In this document: positions 34,682 to 42,423 of the stretch, piece after piece | Layout of the letters: each line of letters begins with the position of its first letter | Position numbering within the stretch: the first letter of the stretch is position 1 | Source: UBA2589 sp965223235 | Lineage (GTDB): Bacteria > Gemmatimonadota > Gemmatimonadetes > Longimicrobiales > Gaopeijiaceae | DNA: 64,000 nucleotides | Assembly: GCA_965223235.1 (NCBI GenBank) | Contig: CBDCVV010000022.1 | Location: 682,001-746,000 of the forward strand | Reading direction: 5' to 3' | The notes under the pieces: generated by a model | Told to the model about the DNA's origin: nothing | Databases searched by the model: none | The model's input: the letters and a program-made list of their open reading frames with translations, nothing else | Program-made: the position numbers and the translations under genes

Positions 34682-36130
34682 TCAGAGGTCATCCTCCTGG
34701 GCCGGTGAACGCACCCTCGCGATGGCGTAAAGACGGCCTGTGTGCGGATCCGAGTAAGAGTTCCATCGGAGCCTCTTGAAGGAGCCATCCATACACAGAA
34801 AGCGATTCGTGAATCGGATCGTCGGACGGCCTTCGGCGAGCTTCATCACCTCTTCCTCGGTGGCGCCCACATCGTCCGGGTGGACGAAGGAAAGGAAGGG
34901 CCGAGACAAGAGCTCTTCCTCCGGCCAACCGAGCTCCCGCACGAACGCGGGATTCACTCTCTTGAAGTAGCCATCCGTAGACGCGATACAGAGCATGTCG
35001 AGAGATACGTCGAAGAACCGCCTGAACTCCGAGAGGAGCTCGACCTGACTCTCGAGTGCGTCGGCCATCTCGTCGAAGGTCTTCGCGAGGAGCCCGACCT
35101 CGTCCTCGCGATGTCCGATGTCCGTGCGTGCGGTCAGGTCGCCCACACCGAGATGCTTGGCCGTCTCAGCCAACAGGTGGATGGGTTGAGCGAAGCGAAA
35201 CCCGAGAAGAAAGCCGAACAAGATGGCGAAGGCGGCGAGGGTGATCGCCACCGAGATCATGTCGCGGCGCACCTCGGCGAGCGGTGCGCCCTGCTCTGCC
35301 GCGTCAATCTTCACGACTACGGTCCACGGTGTCTCTGGCACGTCACCGGCCGAGGCCCAGACCTCTTCGCCCCGGTAGTCCGTGAGGATCCGCGGCACAC
35401 GCTCCGCTTCAGTCACCTCCGCGGCCACTCCATCCCAAGCGACGAGCTGCCCCGGCGACCTTCCCCCGTCGGTGGGGAAGCGGACCGGGTGAAGGGTACG
35501 GAGCACCCCCTCATCCGGAAGGATGACCAGCGTCTCGCCGGAGTCGCCGAGCCCTTCGTAGCGGGCGGAAAGAGCGCTGATCTCTTCGGTGCTGAGGAAG
35601 GCGTGCAGCGACCCCACACTTCGCCCAGCGAGGCGAATAGGGGCGACGAGTCGTACGGTGGGCGCTGATTCACCCTCGAAGCGCACCCCCGCGTACTCGA
35701 CCCCTGACGTCGGCGCGATGGCCGGAAGCGGCGTGGTACCGAGCGGAGACGATCCCGGACGCGTGATCCGGCGTACCTCTTCACCTTGCTGGTCGAGAAC
35801 TCTCAGCTCGCGAATGATCGTGGACGCGCCGATCGCGTTCAGCAGGACTCGATCGATCGCCCTCTCGCCTCCCGGCTCGTGAGAGGTCAGATACCGATCG
35901 AGGCTCTCCGCGAGCGCGGCCCGGCCGGCAATGAGTCCGACGCGATCATACCAGCCCACCACGATGCGTCCCACGGCATCGGCCTGAAAACGGGCCATGC
36001 CCTCGAGCTGGTTCAGCCGAAGCTCTGTTACATCGTCCTCGACTGCCCGGTACGTGAACGCCCCGAACGCGAGCATGCTGCCCACCGCGACCGAGACGAG
36101 GGCGAAGACGAGCTTGGTACGAATATCCAT
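34682..36130 (-). CDS. Cache-HAMP-PAS sensor protein lacking an output domain
   Basis: 482 residues. TM1 at LVFALVSVAVGSMLAFGAFT, a large periplasmic Cache-like domain (about residues 35-285; IIRELRVLDQQGEEVRRITR, GRSVGSLHAFLSTEEISALS), TM2 at ISVAITLAAFAILFGFLLGF, HAMP (FAQPIHLLAETAKHLGVGDL), a short coiled coil, then one PAS domain (RFFDVSLDMLCIASTDGYFK, GWPEEELLSRPFLSFVHPDD). It stops 10-15 residues after the PAS domain, so no histidine kinase, GGDEF or methyl-accepting module follows, and the next gene begins at once. It may work by protein-protein contact or be a truncated kinase. Confidence 0.82.
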   Translation of the reverse strand: MDIRTKLVFALVSVAVGSMLAFGAFTYRAVEDDVTELRLNQLEGMARFQADAVGRIVVGWYDRVGLIAGRAALAESLDRYLTSHEPGGERAIDRVLLNAIGASTIIRELRVLDQQGEEVRRITRPGSSPLGTTPLPAIAPTSGVEYAGVRFEGESAPTVRLVAPIRLAGRSVGSLHAFLSTEEISALSARYEGLGDSGETLVILPDEGVLRTLHPVRFPTDGGRSPGQLVAWDGVAAEVTEAERVPRILTDYRGEEVWASAGDVPETPWTVVVKIDAAEQGAPLAEVRRDMISVAITLAAFAILFGFLLGFRFAQPIHLLAETAKHLGVGDLTARTDIGHREDEVGLLAKTFDEMADALESQVELLSEFRRFFDVSLDMLCIASTDGYFKRVNPAFVRELGWPEEELLSRPFLSFVHPDDVGATEEEVMKLAEGRPTIRFTNRFLCMDGSFKRLRWNSYSDPHTGRLYAIARVRSPAQEDDL

Positions 36131-36153
36131 TGCGGCGCTCTAGACTGCGTCCA

Positions 36154-38442
36154 CTAGGCGTCTCCACCGAAGTGGAACTCGAAGCGGGGCGTGTATCGCT
36201 GCACGGACTGATACGGCGCCGGCCACGGGAGCTCGTATCCGAGCATGTGAGCCGCGTGCCGGGTCCAATACGGGTCGAAGAGGTGCGCCCGGGCAATCAA
36301 ACAGAGGTCCGCCCGTCCGGCTGCCACGATCGTGTTCACATCCATCCACGAAGAGATGTTCCCTACGGCCATCGTCGCGATCCCGACTTCCTGACGCACT
36401 TGGTCCGCGAACGGTGTTTGGAAGAGGCGGCCATACTTGGGTTGCTGGTGAGGAACGGTCTGTCCCGCACTCACGTCGATGACGTCGCACCCCTCACGAG
36501 CCAAGGCACGCGCGATCTCTACGGTGTCATCAGCGGTGGCACCTCCTGGCGCCCAGTCGACCGCGCTCAAGCGCACACTCATCGGGCGCTCCTCGGGCCA
36601 GACGTCCCGGCACGCTCGAAAGACCTCGAGGGGAAAGCGCAAACGGTTCTCGAGATCACCCCCATACTCATCATCGCGCTCATTCGTGAGCGGTGAGAGG
36701 AAGGAAGCGAGGAGGTACCCGTGGGCCATATGGACCTCGAGGAGATCGAAGCCGGCAGCGAGCGCGTACTCCGCCGCGCGCTTGTAGTCTGCGACCGCCT
36801 CTTTCATGTCGCCCCGGGTCATCTCGCGCGGTGTTTGACTCCGATCTGGGTAGAACGGAATCGGAGATGCGGAGATGAGCTCCCAATTCCCATCCTGAAG
36901 GGGTTCGTTGTCTCCCTCCCACGGGCGTCTCGTCGATCCTTTTCGACCCGCATGACCCAGCTGGATCGCGATCTTCGCTTCGGACTCCGCGTGGACGAAG
37001 TCCACGATCCGCTTCCACGCTCCCACGTGTTCCGGCGCGTATAGACCGGCACAGCCGGGAGAGATCCGGGCCGCTCTGGAGACGTCCGTCATCTCGGCGA
37101 AGACGAGCCCTGCCCCCCCGATCGCTCGACTGCCCAAATGCTGTAGGTGCCAATCTCCGACCAAACCGTCGACCGCTTTGTATTGGCACATTGGAGACAC
37201 CGCCACCCGGTTCGGGATGACGAGCTCGCGTAGTCGAAACGGGGTGAACATCGGAGGTGGGGGCGGATCGCGAGGCAGCGAGAGTCCGACCTGTTCCTCC
37301 GCGAGCTCCGCGACCCGCACGTCCACGCGCTGCAGGAAGTCCGAGTCCCGCAGGCGCACATCTTCGTGGGTGATCCGCAACGACCGGGTCAGCAACGAAA
37401 AGGTGAACTGCACCGGGTCGAAGTTCGAGTACCGTTCGGTCGACTCGAACCACTCGAGGCTCGCCTGTGCCGCCCGTTGGAGCGACTCGACAGCGGGGCG
37501 CCGCTCCGACTCGTACGCAGCCAATGCCTCCGCAACCGTTCGGCCGCCACCCAACGCATCGCGCAGGGCGATGGCATCGAGCATGCCGAGCCTCGTTCCG
37601 GATCCGATCGAGAAGTGCGCTGTGTGGGCAGCGTCACCGATCAACACGACGTTACCGGCAGACCACTTCCCGCAGCGGACGGTCGGGAAGGAGCGCCAAT
37701 GACTCCGGTTCCTTATGAGCGCGTGACCCTCGAGGTCTTCGGCAAAGACGGAGGCGCAGTAGTCGGATCCACTTCGCTCGTCAGCTTGATCAAGTCCCGC
37801 CGCCTGCCACGCGTCTTCGGTGCATTCGACAATGAAGGTCGAGTGTCCTTCTTCGTACTGGTACCCATGCGCGCGCCATAGTCCATGCTCGTTCTCGCGA
37901 AAGAAGAACGAGAAGGCGGGAAGAGGTCGCGTCGTCCCGAGCCAAACGAATCTGTTCGGGCGAGGGTCCAAGACCGGATCGAGATCGTCTTGTAGAAGTG
38001 CGCGGGCCCGAGAGTTGACCCCGTCCGCCGCCACCACGAGGTCGTAACGCTCCGGGTTCGTCAGCTCTTCGTCGAAGGAGGTGAACTCCGTATTGAAGTG
38101 GAGAACCACCCCCAAAGCGTGAGCTTCCTGCTGGAGCACGGTCAGAAGCGTTTGGCGACTCATACCGCTGAAGCCGTGGCCGGACGACGTGACGACTTCG
38201 CCTTTCCAATGCACATCGATCTCGTCCCAGCGAACGAAGTGCTCCGTAACGGCTGCATACGTCCGAGGGTCGGCCTCCTCGACGTCGGCAATCGTGGCGT
38301 CGCTGAAGACCACCCCGAAGCCGAAGGTATCGTCCGGTCGATTGCGCTCGACGACGACCACGGTCGTCGAGGGATCCCTCCGCTTCATCAAGATCGAGAA
38401 GTAGAGCCCGGACGGCCCCCCACCCAGAACGAGAATCTTCAC
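36154..38442 (-). CDS. 2-Aminobenzoyl-CoA (or salicylyl-CoA) monooxygenase/reductase fusion
   Basis: 762 residues from the GTG at 38442, which overlaps the acyl-CoA dehydrogenase stop (GTGA). Residues 1-390 form an FAD monooxygenase: ILVLGGGPSGLYFSILMKRR (GxGxxG), VAADGVNSRARAL (DG motif), VLIGDAAHTAHFSIGSGTRL (GD motif). Residues about 398-762 form an old-yellow-enzyme FMN domain: MFTPFRLRELVIPNRVAVSP, IAIQLGHAGRKGS, EVHMAHGYLLASFLSPLTN, and ARAHLFDPYW. This exact fusion is known for anthraniloyl-CoA monooxygenase/reductase of the aerobic 2-aminobenzoate-CoA pathway and for salicylyl-CoA 5-hydroxylase. The neighbouring kynU and CoA-ligase genes favour anthraniloyl-CoA. Confidence 0.88.
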   Translation of the reverse strand: MKILVLGGGPSGLYFSILMKRRDPSTTVVVVERNRPDDTFGFGVVFSDATIADVEEADPRTYAAVTEHFVRWDEIDVHWKGEVVTSSGHGFSGMSRQTLLTVLQQEAHALGVVLHFNTEFTSFDEELTNPERYDLVVAADGVNSRARALLQDDLDPVLDPRPNRFVWLGTTRPLPAFSFFFRENEHGLWRAHGYQYEEGHSTFIVECTEDAWQAAGLDQADERSGSDYCASVFAEDLEGHALIRNRSHWRSFPTVRCGKWSAGNVVLIGDAAHTAHFSIGSGTRLGMLDAIALRDALGGGRTVAEALAAYESERRPAVESLQRAAQASLEWFESTERYSNFDPVQFTFSLLTRSLRITHEDVRLRDSDFLQRVDVRVAELAEEQVGLSLPRDPPPPPMFTPFRLRELVIPNRVAVSPMCQYKAVDGLVGDWHLQHLGSRAIGGAGLVFAEMTDVSRAARISPGCAGLYAPEHVGAWKRIVDFVHAESEAKIAIQLGHAGRKGSTRRPWEGDNEPLQDGNWELISASPIPFYPDRSQTPREMTRGDMKEAVADYKRAAEYALAAGFDLLEVHMAHGYLLASFLSPLTNERDDEYGGDLENRLRFPLEVFRACRDVWPEERPMSVRLSAVDWAPGGATADDTVEIARALAREGCDVIDVSAGQTVPHQQPKYGRLFQTPFADQVRQEVGIATMAVGNISSWMDVNTIVAAGRADLCLIARAHLFDPYWTRHAAHMLGYELPWPAPYQSVQRYTPRFEFHFGGDA

Positions 38443-39593
38443 GTCGCGGACTCGGCGGAGGCAATCATCTTCCCGGCCACAATCAGGTGTTGGATCTCGG
38501 TCGTACCCTCGTAGATCCGGAGGGCTCTCACCGAGCGGTAGAGCCGATCGACCGGGTGCTCCGCCATCACGCCTCGACCTCCGAGGATCTGCACCGCGTC
38601 GTCGATGATCCGTTGAGCTGCCTCCGTGGCGAACGCCTTCGCCATGGCGGCCTCGAGCGTGATCCGTTCCGCGCCCAGGTCCTTCTCGTACGCCGCTCGG
38701 TACACCAAGAGTCGGGCCGCGTGATAGTCGATCTCGGCTCGCCCGAGCTTCGCTTGCGTCAGCTGAAACTGAGCGAGCGCTTGCCCGAACTGCTTCCGCT
38801 TGACCGCGTGGTCGACCGCCTCGTCGAGCGCCCGACGCGCCATACCGCACGCTGCCGCTCCGACGGTAGGCCTCAGCTGATCGAGTGTCGCCATCGCAAC
38901 CATGAAGCCACGACCGACTTCTCCCACGACTTGGCTCCGATCGACCCGGCACCCTTCGAGTCGAATCTTTCCCAGCGGATGAGGTGCGCTCAGCACTTGT
39001 GCGCCCGCGAAGGTCAGCCCGGCCTGGTCCGAGGGAATCACGAAGGCGGTAATCCCCCGACTCCCCGCATCGGGGTCCGTCGATGCGAAGACCACGTAGA
39101 AGTCCGCGATCCCGGCGTTGGATATGAACCACTTCTCCCCGTCGAGCACGTACGAATCTCCATCCGGTACGGCCCGGGTCGTCATGGAAGCGACGTCAGA
39201 CCCTGCGTTCTCCTCGGTGATCGCGAAGGCCCCCATCGACTCACCCCGCAGAGCCGGTTCGGCCCACCGTTCCCGCTGCTCTTCGGTTCCCGCCATGAGG
39301 AGTGGCGTGATGGAGAGGCCCTGGAGAGCCCACACGGCATCGGCGAGGGGGGAAGCCCACCCCAGCGCCTCGCGGGTAAGGCAACAGGCGCGCAGATCCA
39401 TAGACCCGATGGGAGCGAGCAACCCGGACGCCCCGAGGAGCTCGAGCAGTGCACGTGCTTCGACTCTCGCAGCGTCGTCATCCCCGGCTTCGACGCGAGA
39501 GGCGATCTGGCGTTCAGCGACACTTCGGGCCGTCTTCGCCCAATCGGCGTGGTCGGGTTCGAGGAACGCCCTCACGGGATGGGGATCAAGCAT
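38439..39593 (-). CDS. Acyl-CoA dehydrogenase
   Basis: 384 residues. N-terminal helical domain, then GAFAITEENAGSDVASMTTR and YVLDGEKWFISNAGIADFYV (FAD/substrate sheet domain), and C-terminal helices with VDHAVKRKQFGQALAQFQLT, AVQILGGRGVMAEHPVDRLY and RIYEGTTEIQ, in which the Glu is the likely catalytic base. A flavoprotein alpha,beta-dehydrogenase. In this cluster it would oxidise a CoA ester made by ring reduction or ring opening of the anthraniloyl-CoA product. Its stop overlaps the monooxygenase start, so these two are co-translated. Confidence 0.92.
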   Translation of the reverse strand: MLDPHPVRAFLEPDHADWAKTARSVAERQIASRVEAGDDDAARVEARALLELLGASGLLAPIGSMDLRACCLTREALGWASPLADAVWALQGLSITPLLMAGTEEQRERWAEPALRGESMGAFAITEENAGSDVASMTTRAVPDGDSYVLDGEKWFISNAGIADFYVVFASTDPDAGSRGITAFVIPSDQAGLTFAGAQVLSAPHPLGKIRLEGCRVDRSQVVGEVGRGFMVAMATLDQLRPTVGAAACGMARRALDEAVDHAVKRKQFGQALAQFQLTQAKLGRAEIDYHAARLLVYRAAYEKDLGAERITLEAAMAKAFATEAAQRIIDDAVQILGGRGVMAEHPVDRLYRSVRALRIYEGTTEIQHLIVAGKMIASAESAT

Positions 39594-39607
39594 GTACCCG
39601 GCTCGTG

Positions 39608-40405
39608 TCAGAGGAAATTCGGGTCTCGCTTCTGGGTGAACGCTTCATACGACTCGCGAAAGTCGGGGTGGAGCATCAAAGCGGCTTGGATCTGCGCTTC
39701 CGCTTCGAGCGCGCTGGGCAGGTCCATCGCCGCTTCGCGGTTTAGAGCATCCTTCGTGATCTCGAGCGCAAAGGACGGGCCTCGCGCCAACTTCTCAGCC
39801 AGCTCGGTCGCGGCCTCCAACGCTTGGCCGTCTTCGACGACTCGGTTGTACAAGCCCATGGCCCGGGCTTCCTCGGCAGAGACGAAGTCTCCGGTCATCA
39901 GAAGTTCGGACGCCTTCGCGAGCCCGACGATCCTGGGTAGCATCCAAGCCGCACCCATGTCCGCCCCGGACAACCCCACCCGAGTGAAGAGGTACGCGAT
40001 CTTCGCCGAGACTGCAGCGACGCGCATGTCACATGCAGTGGCAATCACAGCGCCGGCCCCCGCCACAGTGCCGTTTAGCGCGGCGATCACGGGCTTGCGA
40101 CACAGTCGGATGGACCGCACGAGGTCGCACGTCATGCGAGTGAATTCGAGTAACCCGCGCATGTCCCGCTCGAAGAGCCGACCGATGATGTCTTCGACGT
40201 CGCCACCGCTACAGAAGCCTCGACCCTTCCCCGTGATGACGATGACCCGCACCGACTCTTCGTCGTGGAGCGAGTAGAACGCTCTGCGGAGCTCGTCGTA
40301 GACCTCGAACGTCAACGCGTTGAGTCGTTCCGGCCGGTTGAGTGTGATCGTACCGACACCGGTTTCGGGATCGTGTTCGAAAAGGAAGGAGTCGGGCCGG
40401 ATCAT
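39608..40405 (-). CDS. Enoyl-CoA hydratase/isomerase-family protein
   Basis: 265 residues. Crotonase fold: GVGTITLNRPERLNALTFEV, VRVIVITGKGRGFCSGGDVE (oxyanion-hole segment), RKPVIAALNGTVAGAGAVIA (second oxyanion-hole Gly) and FTRVGLSGADMGAAWMLPRI, where the position of catalytic Glu164 of rat hydratase is occupied by Asp/Met. Such replacements are common in family members that open rings or hydrate non-standard substrates. In the cluster it is a candidate for hydration or C-C cleavage of the dearomatised CoA ring. Confidence 0.9.
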   Translation of the reverse strand: MIRPDSFLFEHDPETGVGTITLNRPERLNALTFEVYDELRRAFYSLHDEESVRVIVITGKGRGFCSGGDVEDIIGRLFERDMRGLLEFTRMTCDLVRSIRLCRKPVIAALNGTVAGAGAVIATACDMRVAAVSAKIAYLFTRVGLSGADMGAAWMLPRIVGLAKASELLMTGDFVSAEEARAMGLYNRVVEDGQALEAATELAEKLARGPSFALEITKDALNREAAMDLPSALEAEAQIQAALMLHPDFRESYEAFTQKRDPNFL

Positions 40406-40408
40406 CGA

Positions 40409-40816
40409 TCAGCTTCCCTCGAGCACCGCGGTGGCTTCGATCTCGAGCTTGGCTCGATCATCCACGAGTCGAGACACCTCCATGAGCGCCATCGCCGGGT
40501 AGTGCCGCCCCAGACGGTCGCGCCACACCTGACCGAGCTCCCGGCGAGCGTCCATGTACTCGTCCATGTCGGTTACGAAAACGGTCATGCGACCGATGCT
40601 CTCGGCCGTACCGCCCGCGGCATGAACGACCGCCAGCATCTTGTCGAGGGCGATCGCGAACTGCTCGACGAAGTCATCGGTGACGACGACCCCGTCCGAA
40701 GTCGCGGCGTCTTGTCCGGCAACGAAGAGGACCCGCCCCCCTTCCTTGGCGAGCATCCCGTTCGTCCACCCCTTGGGTTCTCCCAGGGCATCCGGGTTGA
40801 TCCGGTCGAAGATCAC
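40409..40816 (-). CDS. Rid-family (YjgF/RidA-like) imine/enamine deaminase
   Basis: 135 residues: INPDALGEPKGWTNGMLAKE, GRVLFVAGQDAATSDGVVVT, VEQFAIALDKMLAVVHAAGG, MTVFVTDMDEYMDARRELG, and YPAMALMEVSRLVDDRAKLE. The conserved Arg of RidA (in PxRxx near the C-terminus) is replaced here by Met (YPAMALMEVSRL), as in Rid subfamilies other than RidA itself. Rid proteins hydrolyse imines or enamines, or act in catabolic pathways. In this cluster the product of the monooxygenase/reductase would be an enamine, a natural Rid substrate (inference). It lies 3 bp from both neighbours. Confidence 0.9.
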   Translation of the reverse strand: MIFDRINPDALGEPKGWTNGMLAKEGGRVLFVAGQDAATSDGVVVTDDFVEQFAIALDKMLAVVHAAGGTAESIGRMTVFVTDMDEYMDARRELGQVWRDRLGRHYPAMALMEVSRLVDDRAKLEIEATAVLEGS

Positions 40817-40819
40817 GGG

Positions 40820-41590
40820 TCAGTCAGCTCCGTCGAGAACGATCAGTTCCCCATTCCTTTGGCCGGCCTCTTCGTAGCAGAGCTCCAAGATCGTGTTCGC
40901 AACCTCGTCGGCACGGATGAGACGGGGTTGTCCGGCCCGCTCCAAGACGGCTGCTAGCGCATCATCCCACGACTTGCCGGTCAGGTGCACGATGCGCGCG
41001 ATCGTCTCATCGGTGAGCGGGGTATCCACGTATCCGGGACAGACGGCGTTCACCGTAACGCCTCGACCCTTCGACTCAGCGGCCAGGGCGCGGGTGAGGC
41101 CGACCACGGCGTGCTTCGCGGCGGTGTAGGCAGCGATGTACTTGTCTCCCTGGAGACCGGCGATCGATGCCACGTTCACGACCCGACCCCAACGCTGCTC
41201 GAGCATCTGGGAGTAGACCGCTTGGGTGCAGAGGAAGGTGCCGGTGGCGTTCACATTCATGATGTGGTGCCACTCGGCGAGCGTGATCTTGGGGAGAGGG
41301 TTCGATGTCGCTGTCCCCGCGTTGTTCACCAAGATGTCGATCCGTCCCATCGCTTCGCGTGCGGAAAGCGCGAGGTCCCGGACTTGGTGAGGTTCGGCGA
41401 CGTCGCACCGAAAGGCGAAGGCTTCGTGTCCTCGGGAGCGGATCTCCGCGGCGATCTGGACGACCTGCTCTTCATTTCGTGACGCCACGGACACCTTCGC
41501 ACCGGCATCGGCGAGCGCCATGGCAGCGGCGGCACCAATCCCTCTCCCGCCTCCCGTTACTAGGGCGTTGTAGCCGCTCAGGTCACTCAC
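40820..41590 (-). CDS. Short-chain dehydrogenase/reductase
   Basis: 256 residues, classical SDR: ALVTGGGRGIGAAAAMALAD (TGxxxGxG), DILVNNAGTATSNPL (NNAG), VVNVASIAGLQGDKYIAAYT with the catalytic Ser, then YTAAKHAVVGLTRALA (YxxxK) and VNAVCPGYVDTPLT. The closest functional type is 3-oxoacyl/3-hydroxyacyl-CoA or cyclic-alcohol dehydrogenase. In this gene run it probably oxidises a hydroxyl formed by the hydratase. The start overlaps the creatininase-family stop by 4 bp. Confidence 0.93.
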   Translation of the reverse strand: MSDLSGYNALVTGGGRGIGAAAAMALADAGAKVSVASRNEEQVVQIAAEIRSRGHEAFAFRCDVAEPHQVRDLALSAREAMGRIDILVNNAGTATSNPLPKITLAEWHHIMNVNATGTFLCTQAVYSQMLEQRWGRVVNVASIAGLQGDKYIAAYTAAKHAVVGLTRALAAESKGRGVTVNAVCPGYVDTPLTDETIARIVHLTGKSWDDALAAVLERAGQPRLIRADEVANTILELCYEEAGQRNGELIVLDGAD

Positions 41591-42339
41591 GTCATCTCCT
41601 GTAGAATCTTCTCTGCCAAAAGCGCGCCCAGCGTCGAGACGGTGTCTCGTCCCTCTTCCGGGGTCGCTTCAGCGGGCCACCCGAAGTATGCCTTCGCCCC
41701 GCCCGCTCCTTCGAACGAATCCACGCCGTCACCGATCGCATCGGAGAGCGACGCAGGATTCGGCTCTAACACAGCGGCGACTTCGCTTCGAAAGAGAGCG
41801 GGTGTCTCGGCAAGCACGACACTGCCTTCGAAGCGCCCCGCGTGACACGCACCCGTCTTGAATTCATCGGTGAGCTGCTCCGCAACCCGTCGCCGTGTCA
41901 GATCGAGGAAGACGACCTTCACGCCGTCGATCTCAGACTCCGTTACGCTCCGCAGCATCCGAACGTGGGTCGGGTCCAGATGCGCGCTCGCGATGGCTAC
42001 CGTCCGAATCCCCTGTTCTCCCAGCGAAGACATGATCTGCACGATCAGCGCTCGGACTGTCGCTTCGTCCACGCTCACCGTCCCTGGAAAGTTACGGGCG
42101 AACGGGGCCGCGGTGTACCACAAGGGCGGTAGAATCCATCCGGTCAGACCCTGGTCGCGGAGACGCATCGCGCACGCTCTCGCCATCGCTTCGGCGATGA
42201 TCGCGTCGGTTCCGAGGGGAAGATGGGGGCCGTGAGCCTCGACTGCGCCGACCGGTAGAATCGCCACGACCGACGGCCCGACCCCGTCCCTCACTTCCTC
42301 CCACGTCATCTCTGCGAAGCGACGCATGCTGCTCCTCAC
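41587..42339 (-). CDS. Creatininase-family amidohydrolase
   Basis: 250 residues. The full family pattern is present: MTWEEVRDGVGPSVVAILPV, GAVEAHGPHLPLGTDAIIAE (Glu and His metal ligands), TAAPFARNFPGTVSVDEATV, and SAHLDPTHVRMLRSV near the active site, plus HAGRFEGSVVLAE near the C-terminus. In creatininase the metal centre opens a cyclic amide. Relatives such as ArfB remove a formyl group from an N-formyl amine. It is first in the minus-strand run with kynA and kynU and has no kynB-type neighbour, so an N-formylkynurenine formamidase role is possible. A ring-opening amidase is the alternative. Confidence 0.85.
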   Translation of the reverse strand: MRSSMRRFAEMTWEEVRDGVGPSVVAILPVGAVEAHGPHLPLGTDAIIAEAMARACAMRLRDQGLTGWILPPLWYTAAPFARNFPGTVSVDEATVRALIVQIMSSLGEQGIRTVAIASAHLDPTHVRMLRSVTESEIDGVKVVFLDLTRRRVAEQLTDEFKTGACHAGRFEGSVVLAETPALFRSEVAAVLEPNPASLSDAIGDGVDSFEGAGGAKAYFGWPAEATPEEGRDTVSTLGALLAEKILQEMT

Positions 42340-42423
42340 TGGAACGTCCCTGGGGACACGCCACCCCCGCCATGGGCCCCTCGCGCGTTGACCTTCATTC
42401 TAGCGTGCCCGTATCGTCACGCC

